Shown here piece after piece: positions 21,710 to 32,800 of a stretch of 64,000 nt of DNA. Below the pieces are notes generated by a model, which ran no database searches, was not told the DNA's origin, and worked only from the letters and a program-made list of their open reading frames with translations. The stretch spans positions 18,129 through 82,128 of the forward strand of contig JASKLO010000005.1 of assembly GCA_030153605.1 (NCBI GenBank). Reading direction: 5' to 3'. A program made the position numbers and the translations under genes. How positions within the stretch are numbered: position 1 is the stretch's first letter; every line of letters begins with the position of its first letter. Source of the stretch: Thermosipho sp. (in: thermotogales). GTDB lineage: Bacteria > Thermotogota > Thermotogae > Thermotogales > Fervidobacteriaceae.

Positions 21710-22861
21710 TTAAACCTCCGATCCTCTTTTAATTTCGAAAACAATTTTTTCAATTTCTTCTTCAGTTAATTCAGGAAAAATTGGTAAAGCAAGAGTAGTT
21801 TGAGATAATTTTTCAGAAATTGGAAGATCTCCTTTTTTGTATCCGAGATTTTTAAAACACTTTTGTAAATGTAATGGTACAGGATAATATATACTTGTTC
21901 CTATTCCTTCTTTATTCAAATGCTCTTTCACCTTTTCTCTTATTTTATTATTTTCAAACTCTACTACATATTGATGAAAAACGTGGTATTTAAAAGATTT
22001 TTTTAAAATTCTAGGATATTTAATGGATAATTTCCAATTTTCGAAATATTTAGCATATATTGAAGCTATATTTATTCTTTTTTCAGTCCACTTATCCAAG
22101 TATTTAAACTTCACATTTAGAATTGCAGCGTGTATTTCGTCTAATCTAGAATTATATCCTACTACATCATGAAAATATTTTTTCTTTGCACCATGTACTC
22201 TTAGCATTTTGGAATTTTCATATATTTTTTCATCGTTTGTTACTATCATCCCACCATCACCGTAAGTTCCAAGATTTTTAGTTGGGAAAAAAGAAAATAT
22301 TGCCGCATCTCCCACACTACCACTTTTTCTTATTTCACCATTTACAATTCCCTCTGAGCCGATTGATTGTGCACAATCTTCAAGTATTTTAATGCCATAT
22401 TTTTCTTTTAAAAATAAAAGGTCTTCCAAGTTAACTGTTTGACCAAACAAATGGACTGGTATAATTCCAAATATTTTTTCTTTTTTTAAGACCTTTTCAA
22501 CCTGGTTTAGATCAATATTATATGTTTCTTTGTCAACATCTACAAAAATTGGGACACCATTGTTTCTAACAATAGCAGAGGCAGTTGCAAAAAAAGTATA
22601 TGGAGTTGTAATAACTTTATCTCCTGATTTAATTCCCATAGCTCTTAAAGCTATTACTAGGGCATCACTACCATTTGCAACACCTATCCCATGCTTTACG
22701 CCAATAAAATTCGCGATATTTTTTTCTAATTTTTTTACCTCTTCCCCTAAAATTACTCTTCCACTTTCTATAACTTTATTAATTGCGCTCAAGATTTCTT
22801 CTTTTATTTCTTTATATTGCTTTGTAGAATCAAATAAAGGAATCATCTTTTTCCCTCCCAA
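21710..22861 (-). CDS. DegT/DnrJ/EryC1/StrS family aminotransferase
   Basis: PLFDSTKQYKEIKEEI, GVANGSDALVIALRAMGI, ILEDCAQSIGSE, FFPTKNLGTYGDGGMIVTN. Confidence 0.94.
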   Translation of the reverse strand: MGGKKMIPLFDSTKQYKEIKEEILSAINKVIESGRVILGEEVKKLEKNIANFIGVKHGIGVANGSDALVIALRAMGIKSGDKVITTPYTFFATASAIVRNNGVPIFVDVDKETYNIDLNQVEKVLKKEKIFGIIPVHLFGQTVNLEDLLFLKEKYGIKILEDCAQSIGSEGIVNGEIRKSGSVGDAAIFSFFPTKNLGTYGDGGMIVTNDEKIYENSKMLRVHGAKKKYFHDVVGYNSRLDEIHAAILNVKFKYLDKWTEKRINIASIYAKYFENWKLSIKYPRILKKSFKYHVFHQYVVEFENNKIREKVKEHLNKEGIGTSIYYPVPLHLQKCFKNLGYKKGDLPISEKLSQTTLALPIFPELTEEEIEKIVFEIKRGSEV

Positions 22862-23454
22862 TTACAGAAATTTTTTATTGGACAGTTTTTACAATCGGGT
22901 TTAATAGGTTTGCAAATTTTTTTGCCAAATTCAACCATAGAACCATTTAACGGTCCCCATAATTCTTTAGGAATTAGTTTCATTAATTCAAATTCTGTTT
23001 CTTCTGGTGATTTGGTTTTAACCCATCCAAGTCTGTTTGATATTCTATGAACGTGTGTATCAACTGCAAGAGAAGGAATGCCAAAAGATACATACAAAAC
23101 AATATTAGCAGTTTTTCTTCCTACCCCTGGCAAATTTAAAAGTTCGTTCAACGAAGCTGGTACTTTATCTTTATATTTTTCATGTATAATTTTTGCAATT
23201 TCTATAATGCGTTTAGACTTTTGCTTATATAGACCGGCAGGCTTTATCAATTCATACAATTCCTCTGGTTTTGCTTTAGAAAGTTCAGAGGGATTTTTGA
23301 ATTTTTCAAAAAGGTTTTTGGTAGCGATTTCAGTATTTTCATCTCTACTTCTTTGACTTAGAATAGTTGAAATTAAAACATAAAAGGGATCTTTGTTAGA
23401 ATGATCCCTTGGAAACTTTTGAATTATTATTCTTGCTACTTTTTCAATGTTCAT
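22843..23454 (-). CDS. nth: Endonuclease III
   Basis: ISTILSQRSRDENT, LPGVGRKTANIVLYVSFGIPSLAVDTHVHRISNRLGWV, Fe-S cysteines C-x6-C-x2-C-x5-C. Confidence 0.95.
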   Translation of the reverse strand: MNIEKVARIIIQKFPRDHSNKDPFYVLISTILSQRSRDENTEIATKNLFEKFKNPSELSKAKPEELYELIKPAGLYKQKSKRIIEIAKIIHEKYKDKVPASLNELLNLPGVGRKTANIVLYVSFGIPSLAVDTHVHRISNRLGWVKTKSPEETEFELMKLIPKELWGPLNGSMVEFGKKICKPIKPDCKNCPIKNFCNWEGKR

Positions 23455-24313
23455 ATTTTTCCTCCAGCAATTTTCTTGCTATTATTACATCATTTTTCAT
23501 TTGTTCAATAAGTTCTTCTTTAGATTCAAATTTTTTTTCTTCCCGCATATAAGTTAAAAGTTCAGCATGTATATGTTTATTGTAAAGATTCCCTTCAAAG
23601 TCTAAAATATAAACTTCATACTTAACTTTTTTAGTATTTTCAACGGTTGGCCTCAAACCTATATTCATTAATCCATATTTGATTTCTGGAACATAAACCC
23701 TACAAAGGTATACGCCATTTTTCGGTTCAACAAGATTTTTATCCCTTCTAATATTTGCGGTTGGGAAACCTAATGTTCTTCCAATTTGTTTATCTTTATA
23801 AACTTTCCCATGAATTGAGTATGGTCTTCCCAATAATTCATTAGCTTTTTCAATTTCACCGTTTTTTATTAATTTTCTAATTAATGTACTACTAATTCTT
23901 TCTCCATTAGCTTTAATGTCTTTAACTATTCTAAGCTCTATGTTTTCGCTTTTGCAAAAATTCTTCAAAGTTTCTATATTACCAGATGCATTTTTTCCAA
24001 ACCTGAAGTCTTCACCGACAACTATTGCTTTAGTATCTTTAGCTATAAATTTAAAAAATTCTTCAGCTGTAATTTCTTTAATTTTTAGAAGATCTAAAGT
24101 GTAAACAGTTCCGTACATTTCTAAAAGGCTTAATCTTTCTTCTAGTGTAATTAAAAGACCATCAAATTTTCCAAGATAGTATTCCATAGGAAAAATTATA
24201 GTAAAAATTTCAGGACTACTATTATATTTGTGAGCTAATTTTTTGAGTTCTTCAAGAATTTGGATGTGTCCCCTATGAACGCCGTCAAATACACCAATTG
24301 TTACAACTCTCAA
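23444..24313 (-). CDS. ribF: Bifunctional riboflavin kinase/FAD synthetase
   Basis: GVFDGVHRGHIQIL, VGEDFRFGKNASGN, GRTLGFPTANI. Confidence 0.95.
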   Translation of the reverse strand: MRVVTIGVFDGVHRGHIQILEELKKLAHKYNSSPEIFTIIFPMEYYLGKFDGLLITLEERLSLLEMYGTVYTLDLLKIKEITAEEFFKFIAKDTKAIVVGEDFRFGKNASGNIETLKNFCKSENIELRIVKDIKANGERISSTLIRKLIKNGEIEKANELLGRPYSIHGKVYKDKQIGRTLGFPTANIRRDKNLVEPKNGVYLCRVYVPEIKYGLMNIGLRPTVENTKKVKYEVYILDFEGNLYNKHIHAELLTYMREEKKFESKEELIEQMKNDVIIARKLLEEKYEH

Positions 24314-24342
24314 TATATCACCTCGTAAAAATTATAACATAT

Positions 24343-25158
24343 TTACTTTTTTATAAAGGAAAAGATTAAGAAAGCAAAAAAGGAGGCTAATACAATTGTG
24401 GGTCCTGGCGAAACGTCTAGATAATATGAAAGTAAAAAACCAATAGAAGCGATTATGAGATTATAGATTATAGCAAGAATAAAAACTGAGAAAAATGATC
24501 TGGACAATTTTTTTGCAAAAAGTCCGGGAATTATCAATAAAGCACCTAACAAGATGATTCCAGATATTTTTACAATACTTACAACAGAAACTGAAATTAA
24601 AATCAAAAGAATTGTTCTAACTAGTTTTGTATTAACACCATAAAATTCAGCCATTTCCTCATCTGCCAAGAAAAATAAAATTTCATAACGGAAAAGATAA
24701 ATTAAAAAAGCCATGGAAAAAATAACAAATATAAGAAACCAAACATCAGATAAGTTAACAAGCAAAATATCTCCAAACAGATAACTGGTGATATCTTGAA
24801 CATAAGTAGAACTTTTAGATAGAATAATTACACCAATGGACATGAAAACGGGAAGTAACATTCCAATAGCACTATTTTCATTTATTTTGTTTCTGTTTGA
24901 GAAAAAACTGATCAATAAAGAAAACAAAATGGCTGTTATAATTGAAATAAATCTATAATCAATATTTAGAAATAAACCTATTGCTAAACCAGCAAAAGCA
25001 GCATGAGCTGTACCGTCTCCAATAAATTCCATTTTTTTATAAACAATTATAGGAGAAATAATAGCGGCTGCAATACCAGATAATAAACTTGCAAAAAAGG
25101 CAATTCTCAGAAAATCATATTGAAAAATTTCATTCACCATTTTTATGCTCCTTTTCAT
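24343..25158 (-). CDS. znuB: Zinc/manganese ABC transporter permease (ZnuB-like)
   Basis: ABC-3 family pattern: GDGTAHAAFAGLAIGLFL, KISGIILLGALLIIPGLFAK. Confidence 0.88.
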   Translation of the reverse strand: MKRSIKMVNEIFQYDFLRIAFFASLLSGIAAAIISPIIVYKKMEFIGDGTAHAAFAGLAIGLFLNIDYRFISIITAILFSLLISFFSNRNKINENSAIGMLLPVFMSIGVIILSKSSTYVQDITSYLFGDILLVNLSDVWFLIFVIFSMAFLIYLFRYEILFFLADEEMAEFYGVNTKLVRTILLILISVSVVSIVKISGIILLGALLIIPGLFAKKLSRSFFSVFILAIIYNLIIASIGFLLSYYLDVSPGPTIVLASFFAFLIFSFIKK

Positions 25159-25849
25159 AATGATCTTTAGCTCTTATCCACAAATCAAAATCGGGAAATA
25201 AAATTTTTAATTCGTCAGGATTAATTTTTTCGCTTGGGCCATGACAATGAAGAGTTTTATTTAAACACATTACAGTTTTACATTTTTCAAAAACCATACC
25301 AATATCATGAGAAATCATTATTATTGTTAATTTTCTATCTGATTGAATTTTTTCTAGAAGTTCATAAAATTTTGCTTTTCCCATTTGATCTACCCCGGCC
25401 TCGGGTTCGTCTAGAATCAAAATATCAGGATCGGAAATTAATGCTCTTGCAAGAGATAACCTTTGTAGTTCTCCCCCTGACATGTTTCCAACTAAACTAT
25501 TTTCTCTACCAGATAATCCAACAACTTTTAATAATTCGGGTATTTTTTCAATGTTTTTTTGATTTTTATAAGTTCCCATTAAAACAAATTGATAAGCTTT
25601 AATTGGTACTTCTCTATTAATAGATTGAAATTGTGGAACATATCCGATTGTACCTTTAACATTTATTTTACCTTCAAAATCTGTTATTTTTCCAATTAGG
25701 ATTTTTACAAGAGTTGATTTTCCTGCACCATTTGGTCCAATTATTCCTACAAAATCTCCTTCGGGAATTTTAAAATTTATGTTTTTCAAAATCACCGTAT
25801 CGTTGATTTTGTAGCTTAGATTTTCTACAATAATGACGTAATTATTCAT
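25130..25849 (-). CDS. znuC: Zinc ABC transporter ATP-binding protein (ZnuC-like)
   Basis: GPNGAGKSTLVKIL, GNMSGGELQRLSLARAL, ILILDEPEAGVD. Confidence 0.9.
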   Translation of the reverse strand: MNNYVIIVENLSYKINDTVILKNINFKIPEGDFVGIIGPNGAGKSTLVKILIGKITDFEGKINVKGTIGYVPQFQSINREVPIKAYQFVLMGTYKNQKNIEKIPELLKVVGLSGRENSLVGNMSGGELQRLSLARALISDPDILILDEPEAGVDQMGKAKFYELLEKIQSDRKLTIIMISHDIGMVFEKCKTVMCLNKTLHCHGPSEKINPDELKILFPDFDLWIRAKDHYEKEHKNGE

Positions 25850-26645
25850 TTGAAACCGCCTTTCTTATTTCATTTAAATTTTTGTAGTAAAGTTCCATAA
25901 ATGTTTTTGAGTCAACTCCAAGTGGGTCTAACACAAAATATTTTTTTCCAAGTTCCTTAGAAATAATTTCAATTTCTTTGTTTGGTTGTTGAATTTCAGA
26001 AAAAATAGCTGCAATGTTTTGAGATTTAATAATATTTAAAAGTTCTTTTATACTAGTAGAAGTATTATGCCCTTCTTCTATCCAATAAATTTCAATACCA
26101 AATTCTTTAAAATAATAATAAAAACTTGGATGGTGGACAAGTATTTTTCCATTTATATTTCTTAAAACATCAAAAGATTCAAAAATAAATTTGTCTATTT
26201 CATTAATAATATTCTTAGCGTTTTCTTCAAAAAAATTTTTGTTTGCTGGATCTAAATCAGATAATTTTTGTACAATTGCTGGAATAATATAATATTTTAC
26301 AAAAAATGGATCGAGCCAAAAATGTGGATTTTCATGTTCAATTAAAATTTTAGGAATAGAATTTGAAATATAGAAAACATTATTATTGTTAAATTTATCT
26401 AAATAAGGTTCTAAATAACCATTTGCAATAATTAAGTCAGCAGAGTTTAGTAGTTTTACATCACTAACTTTTAAAGAATATATATGCGGATTAACACCAG
26501 GTTTCAATAATAAACTGACCTCGGCTTTATCCGCGACTAGTTCCTTAACAAGCAGATAATAGGGATTTATAGTACAAACAATATTTAAAGAGAAAATTGT
26601 TGAAACTAAAAAGGAAATAAAAAGTATAATAGATAATTTTTTCAC
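25842..26645 (-). CDS. znuA: Zinc ABC transporter substrate-binding protein (ZnuA-like)
   Basis: Signal peptide; PGVNPHIYSLK, ENPHFWLDP metal-ligand motifs; no long His-rich loop. Confidence 0.88.
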   Translation of the reverse strand: MKKLSIILFISFLVSTIFSLNIVCTINPYYLLVKELVADKAEVSLLLKPGVNPHIYSLKVSDVKLLNSADLIIANGYLEPYLDKFNNNNVFYISNSIPKILIEHENPHFWLDPFFVKYYIIPAIVQKLSDLDPANKNFFEENAKNIINEIDKFIFESFDVLRNINGKILVHHPSFYYYFKEFGIEIYWIEEGHNTSTSIKELLNIIKSQNIAAIFSEIQQPNKEIEIISKELGKKYFVLDPLGVDSKTFMELYYKNLNEIRKAVSNE

Positions 26646-27019
26646 TTCTTTTCATCCTCCTTACAATTTTTGCACAAACCTTTAAAGTAAAAAACATGAT
26701 CAGTTATTTTGAAATTAAAGTTTTTATTGATAAATTCTTCAAGTTGTGTAGCTATACATTTGTTGAAAACTTCAATTTCACCACATTTTATACAATATAA
26801 AAAGTGATAATGTTTCTTATTTGAATAGAAATACTTTTGACCAGTATCGAATGAAACTGATTTAATAAGATTTTTATTTTCTAAAAATTTCAAAGCTCTA
26901 TATACAGTTGAAAAATTTGGCTTAAAATTGTTTTTCATATAGATTTCATCAGCAGTTAAGGGTTTTTCGCTTTCTTCAATTGTTTTTAGAATTTTTTCAC
27001 GCCATTTAGTAAGTACCAT
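26642..27019 (-). CDS. Fur-family regulator, probably Zur
   Basis: ADEIYMKNNFKPNFSTVYRALKFLENKNLIKSV, HYHFLYCIKCGEIEVFNKC, CKNC. Start 27019 with AGGTGAAATT SD preferred over 27085. First gene before znuACB. Confidence 0.85.
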   Translation of the reverse strand: MVLTKWREKILKTIEESEKPLTADEIYMKNNFKPNFSTVYRALKFLENKNLIKSVSFDTGQKYFYSNKKHYHFLYCIKCGEIEVFNKCIATQLEEFINKNFNFKITDHVFYFKGLCKNCKEDEKK

Positions 27020-27033
27020 TAATTTCACCTCGT

Positions 27034-27052
27034 AATGCAAATGATTTGCATT
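27034..27052. promoter_or_regulatory. Candidate Zur/Fur operator
   Basis: Perfect 9-1-9 palindrome AATGCAAAT-G-ATTTGCATT 15 nt upstream of the Fur-family start. Confidence 0.82.
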
Positions 27053-27142
27053 TTCAATTGTATCAATTTTTAACAAAAAAATCAAGCTTTTTGCATATTA
27101 AGGCCTATTTATGATATAATAAAATTCGCTAGGGGGGGTTAT

Positions 27143-27541
27143 ATGCTTTTTTCCTTTGAATTAAGCACAAAAAATAGAAATGCTTTAGTAGACATTACCA
27201 GCACTGTTAAGCATTTTGTTGAAAAATCAGGTGTGGTTTCTGGCGTTTGCATAGTATATGTACCTCACACTACTGCCGGAGTAACAATTAATGAAAATGC
27301 AGATCCTTCCGTAAAATTTGATATTGAAAATACCCTTTCTAAAATAGTTCCTCCAGACTTAAATTATTCTCATGCTGAAGGAAATTCTGATTCTCATGTA
27401 AAATCCACTTTAGTTTCTCCATCAATTTCATTGATTATTGACAATGGAAAACTTCTTCTTGGAACATGGCAGGGTATTTACTTTTGTGAATTTGATGGTC
27501 CAAGAAGAAGGAAAGTTTATGTAAAGATAATGAAGGATTAG
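27143..27541 (+). CDS. YjbQ family (UPF0047) protein
   Basis: [49 protein letters not shown]. Confidence 0.93.
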   Translation: MLFSFELSTKNRNALVDITSTVKHFVEKSGVVSGVCIVYVPHTTAGVTINENADPSVKFDIENTLSKIVPPDLNYSHAEGNSDSHVKSTLVSPSISLIIDNGKLLLGTWQGIYFCEFDGPRRRKVYVKIMKD

Positions 27542-27551
27542 GGGGGATAAA

Positions 27552-28025
27552 TTGTTGTTTTATATAGTTGGACTACCTGGTTCTGGGAAATCTGCAGTTG
27601 GTAAAATTTTGAAAGAAGATTTTGGGTACGATGTAATTGATTTGGACGATATATTGAAAGTTGAGCATAAAAAAAATTTCAACAGAATTCTTCGGGATAA
27701 TGGTTTTAGTGGCATAAGAGCTTTTGAAGGTAAAATTTTGAAAAGATTTCGAAAGTATAGTGACAAATTTATTGTAACTCTTGGTACTTTGTCAAATTTA
27801 GAATTATTTAATGGTAAAATTATATACATAAAAATACCAAAAGAAAAATATCTTCAGCGTATTGGAAAAATTTCAAAAAAAATTAAGCTAGCTAGAGATA
27901 TATATGAAAGTGTCCATAATACATTTTCTCAAAGAGCTGATTTAGTGATTTCTTCAGAAAATAAGACAAAATTTGAAATAGCAAAGATTATAGATGATTT
28001 CTACAGAAAAATCAAAAATAATTAA
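27552..28025 (+). CDS. Shikimate-kinase-like P-loop protein
   Basis: IVGLPGSGKSAVGKILKEDFGYDVIDLDDIL. Confidence 0.7.
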   Translation: MLFYIVGLPGSGKSAVGKILKEDFGYDVIDLDDILKVEHKKNFNRILRDNGFSGIRAFEGKILKRFRKYSDKFIVTLGTLSNLELFNGKIIYIKIPKEKYLQRIGKISKKIKLARDIYESVHNTFSQRADLVISSENKTKFEIAKIIDDFYRKIKNN

Positions 28026-28160
28026 AAAAATCTTATGTTTTCTTCGTTTTTCTATATAAATCTTCAATAAACCTTATAGATACGTGATTTGCAAAAGTTT
28101 TGCCAAAAGTGCTATATTATAAACGTATTTGATATTATCTTTTAAGAGGGAGGGAAAAGT

Positions 28161-28439
28161 ATGAGTAAAAAAGAACTTGTGAACATGGTTGCTGAGAAAG
28201 TTCCAGGATTAAAGAAAAAAGACGTTAAAGCTGTTGTTGACGCTGTATTTGAATCCATTTCTGAAGCGCTTTCTAAGGGGGAAAAGGTTCAACTTGTTGG
28301 TTTTGGTACATTTGAAGTAAGAAAAGCAGCTGCAAGAACAGGAGTAAACCCAAGAACAAGACAAAAGATTAAGATTCCTGCAAGAAAAGTTCCCAAATTC
28401 AAACCTGGTAAAGATTTAAAAGAATGCGTAAACAAATAA
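28161..28439 (+). CDS. hup: HU family DNA-binding protein
   Basis: MSKKELVNMVAEK...VQLVGFGTFEVRKAAARTGVNPRTRQKIKIPARKVPKFKPGKDLKE. Confidence 0.97.
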   Translation: MSKKELVNMVAEKVPGLKKKDVKAVVDAVFESISEALSKGEKVQLVGFGTFEVRKAAARTGVNPRTRQKIKIPARKVPKFKPGKDLKECVNK

Positions 28440-28460
28440 GTTAAGTTGAAAGCGAAAAAA

Positions 28461-28487
28461 TGGCTCCGGATTTCCGGAGCCATTTTT
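28461..28487 (+). terminator. Terminator after HU gene
   Basis: TGGCTCCGGA-TT-TCCGGAGCCA then TTTTT. Confidence 0.88.
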
Positions 28488-28529
28488 ATGTGAATAAAAG
28501 AGTTTTAAGTTTGAAAATAGGAGGAAAAA

Positions 28530-29894
28530 ATGGAAACAAAAGGTGTAAGAATATTGCAAGGAGATCCAAAAAAGGCCATTATAAAGCTTTCGATACCAAT
28601 GATTTTTGCCATGTTGGTACAAACACTATACAATTTGGTTGATGGTATATGGGTTGCTGGATTAGGTCCAGAGTCTTTGGCTGCAATAGGTGTGTTTTTT
28701 CCAATATTTATGATAATTATTTCTATTTCATCTGGTTTAGGAGTTGGAGCAAGTTCAGTAATTTCAAGAAAAATAGGTGAAAAGAATAAAACTAAGGCGG
28801 ATATAGCCGCTTCAAATTCTATTTTTTTGGCCGTTTTTATTGGAATTGTGTTAACGATAATTTTTCTGATTTTTATAAAACCTGTCCTTGGTTTTATAGG
28901 AACTTCTGAAATTACATTTAACCTAACTCTTCAATATGCATATGTGTTATTGTTTGCTATTCCTCTTTTATTATATAACAATACGGCTAATGGAATTTTA
29001 AGGGGCGAAGGTGATGCAACAAAAGCAATGTATGCAATTACGATTGGTGCTGTTTTAAATATTTTTTTAGATCCCGTTTTTATATATTTATTTAAATTAG
29101 GGGTTAAAGGGGCAGCGTATGCAACCGTTGTGTCTATTTTCATTTCATCTATTTTAATTACTTATTGGTTGTTTTTCAAAAAGAATATCTATGTAAGTTT
29201 ACATATAAAAGGTTTTAAATTTGATTTTGAGATCGTTAAAGATATCCTCAGAGTCGGAATACCATCTTCTATTGCTCAAATCTCAATGTCAGTAGCAATT
29301 TTTGTGTTGAATGTGTTTGCGGTAAAAGCAGGTGGAGATTTTGGTGTAGCAGTCTTTACAAGTTCTTGGAGAATAATTAATTTTGGTACCGTTCCACTTA
29401 TTGGTATTTCAACAGCTGTAACAGCTGTAACTGGAGCTTCATATGGTCAAAAAAATGGCGAAAAATTAGAAACGGCACATTTATTTGCAATTAAGTTTGG
29501 ATTAATTATTTCAATTTTTGTGATGCTTTCCATCATGATTTTTGCCCCCTATATTGCGAAAGTATTTACTTATGCATCTAATGGATCAAAAATTTATGAT
29601 TCACTTGTAACCTCTTTAAGGATTCTCTCATTATTTTTACCTGGTGTTCCTTTTGGAATGTTTACTTCTGGAATGTTTCAGGGAATCGGGCATGGGATAA
29701 AAAGTATGATTGTTTCTATTAATAGAACAGTCATTATGCAAGTGCTTTTTTCTTATTTGTTTGTGTTTGTGCTTAAAATAGGATTAAATGGTGTTTGGTG
29801 GGGCATTGTAGCCGGTAATGCTACATCTGCAGTTATGACCTTTATCTGGGGAAGAATAACAGTGAAAAAAATAAAAGAAAAATTTAAAAAGTGA
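28530..29894 (+). CDS. MATE family efflux transporter
   Basis: PIIKLSIPMIFAMLVQTLYNLVDGIWVAGLGPESLAAIGVFFP; SD AGGAGG. Confidence 0.95.
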   Translation: METKGVRILQGDPKKAIIKLSIPMIFAMLVQTLYNLVDGIWVAGLGPESLAAIGVFFPIFMIIISISSGLGVGASSVISRKIGEKNKTKADIAASNSIFLAVFIGIVLTIIFLIFIKPVLGFIGTSEITFNLTLQYAYVLLFAIPLLLYNNTANGILRGEGDATKAMYAITIGAVLNIFLDPVFIYLFKLGVKGAAYATVVSIFISSILITYWLFFKKNIYVSLHIKGFKFDFEIVKDILRVGIPSSIAQISMSVAIFVLNVFAVKAGGDFGVAVFTSSWRIINFGTVPLIGISTAVTAVTGASYGQKNGEKLETAHLFAIKFGLIISIFVMLSIMIFAPYIAKVFTYASNGSKIYDSLVTSLRILSLFLPGVPFGMFTSGMFQGIGHGIKSMIVSINRTVIMQVLFSYLFVFVLKIGLNGVWWGIVAGNATSAVMTFIWGRITVKKIKEKFKK

Positions 29895-29897
29895 TTT

Positions 29898-32800
29898 TTA
29901 TTTTTTCAATTTTACGTTTGAGTATATTTCAAAATTCTGACAAATATCGGCAAAGTCACAAGAATTATTGTAATTTATACATTTTTTTTCTTTTGTGGTT
30001 TTTATACTATATGCTGTTAAATCTTTTATATAATTTAAAAATGGTTTTATTTCATTATTATCACTTTCAAGTGCAATAGGAACAAAATTTCCAGAAGAAA
30101 TTTTTTCTATAATTTCTACTAACCAGTTCAAGAAAAATTGATAAGAAACTTCAAAATAAGAAGTAGACTTTCCTGCACCCTTTAAAATAAGTTTGTTATC
30201 TTCCCTTTTTATAAAATAATTTTTTGGATAATCACCAGAAGTATTAAAGAAAATCAAAAATGTATCGAAATTTTCTGCTTTTATAGATTTTCTATAAACT
30301 AAATCATACAATAAAAGTTGTTCTGCATAAATTTTTTTCAAAGAGCTTTTGTAATCTATAATTGCTAATGATTTCTTTTGAGATTCTATAATGTTTTTTT
30401 GAACTTCCTTAGAATTTTTACCTATGAAATTTGAATAATTTTTATCTAATTCGTCAATTCTATCAATTCTAACTTCAAACTCATAATCTTTATCCTTGAA
30501 TTGTAAAGAGGTTTTATACTGAGTTTCTAGTTCTTTAGTCTTTTTTCTATGGAGCTTAAATTTTCCAACTATTTTAAGATAGCCTTCCTCAGAAAGGTTT
30601 TCAAATAAGAAATTGGAAAGTAAATTTGAATATTCATCTATTTTAATCATTTTGGGAAGAGAATATTGTGCCATTTCATTTCTAAAAATTTCATTGTACT
30701 CTTTTTCGACTAATTTTTTTATTTCTTCTACATTTATTTCTTCTGAATTTGAAAAAAGATTTTTGTCGAAAATTTCTTTTAGTATCCTGTGAATTAAAAT
30801 TCCCTTATAGAGATATGTTTTATCTTTGCTTATTGGTTTAACTTTTGCAATTTCTCTTAAGAAAAAATAAAATGGACAATCAACATATGACGAAATTTTA
30901 CTATGGCTTAATGTTGAAATTTGGAAACTTCTTAACCATTCTTTTTCAGAACTTTTTAGAAGATTTCCTCTTTTTTGTAAAGCAGTAAAAATTTCTTTGT
31001 CTTGAATTGAGTAGATATTTTTAGGATTAGGAAGAATGTCTTCTTCTTTTTCTTGTTTAATGCTATTACAAAATTCTTTCATGTATTGAGATGGAAGAAT
31101 AGGCTCACCTTTTAAACTAGCAGTTGGATATGAAATGAAATTTTTTTCAGAGAAAATAAAGGAAAGAATAGTATTTCTTCTTTCAATTTCTTCGATATAA
31201 CTTGCGAAATTTCTTGAATTACTTTTTGTTTGTAATATTAATGGATTGATATTAAAAGAAGGATAATATGAATCGACGAAATGTACAAAAAATTTGTATT
31301 TTTTTCCTACAAATCTAGCTGTAGATACGTCAAAAATTTCAACAGAGTTTGAATATCTTAGTGATGTTTTATAAGTTTCTACATTTAGAAGATTGTTAAG
31401 AATTTTATAAAGTGTTTCCCACGAAACTTTTTTGTTTTTAAATAGAACAGATTTGTATTTTTGTAATTTGGTCAAAATTTCAGAAAATTTAAAAAGTGCA
31501 TTAAGTTCTTTCATTATACTTTCATCGTTTAAATATTGGTCATTTTTGAATAAAGAGATATTATTGATGGTTTCTTTTGCAAAGTTTTTATACCACTCAA
31601 AGAAATCATTTTTCATGTTTTTTTCAATTGAAATTAATAAGTCAAAAGTGGTTTTAATTATTTCAGAGAAATTTTTATATTCTTCAATTTTGTCAACTCT
31701 TTCTTGATATGTGTCATCTTCTTTAATTTGAGAAAGTTTTTCTATTTTTTCGTTAATGGGAGCCAAAAAAATCTCTTCTATATTTTTCTCGGTTATTAAG
31801 GAAGGCTTAAGATCTATAGTTAAGAAGCCGAATTCTTTAAATAGTTCTTCTACCTGATCCATAGTAAGTTTCCTGTTAGGCACATATGGCGATTCAATTA
31901 AAGCTAGTATGTCTTCTATTTCATATCCGGAAAATATTGTTTTTAAAGGTTGAAGTAACATTTTCACTATTTTGCTTTCTGAAAGTTTAACAGTACCCGA
32001 GATATTATGAGGGATTGACATATCTTTCATTTCCTCGGATAATTGAAACATTATTTGATTGTTTGGCGCAACAACTGCTATATCTCCAGGTTTAACACCA
32101 TTAATGATGAGTCTTTTGATTTTGCCACAAATATTTTTTATTTCACTTGAAGGGTTTTTAAACGAAAACCCCTCGGTAAAAGTTTTAAGGTTTAATTTAA
32201 TTGGTTTAATTTCGCCAATCTGAAAATTATTTTCTTCTAAAAACTTATATACTTCGTCAATTTCTTTGAATGCTCTATCACTAATTTTTTGCCAAACATA
32301 AAAATAAACATTTTGGCTTTTTTCAAATAATTTTTGGAGGGTTTTTCTAACAAGGGGAGTAAGATCAAAAAAACCACTAATAACAAGTGTTTCTTTTTGA
32401 TTTTCAAAAAAATCTGCGTTTTCAATATACCATTTGTATGTGGTGATAGGATCGAAAATATTTTCTGTTTTTTGAAAGAAAAGAGCAATTTCTCTTAAAA
32501 GTTCTTTTAAAAGCTTTGGCAAATTACCATCTTGATTTAAAATTGTTTCAATTTCTTTATAATAAGTTGGAATTTGTATGTTTTCACTGTTATTTAATTC
32601 CCAAGCCTTTTCAAATAAATCAAGTATGTAATCTATTATACCTTTTGATCTTGAAACCACCCTAAGAAAATCGTAGTAACTATCTTTGTTTTTTTCTTGC
32701 GCTTTCAGTAATTCTTCAACTTTTTCTGCAATAAAAGCCTTTAAAAAATCTCTATCAAAATATACGGCATCCATGTTATTTTTTAACAGTTTTTCTGTGA

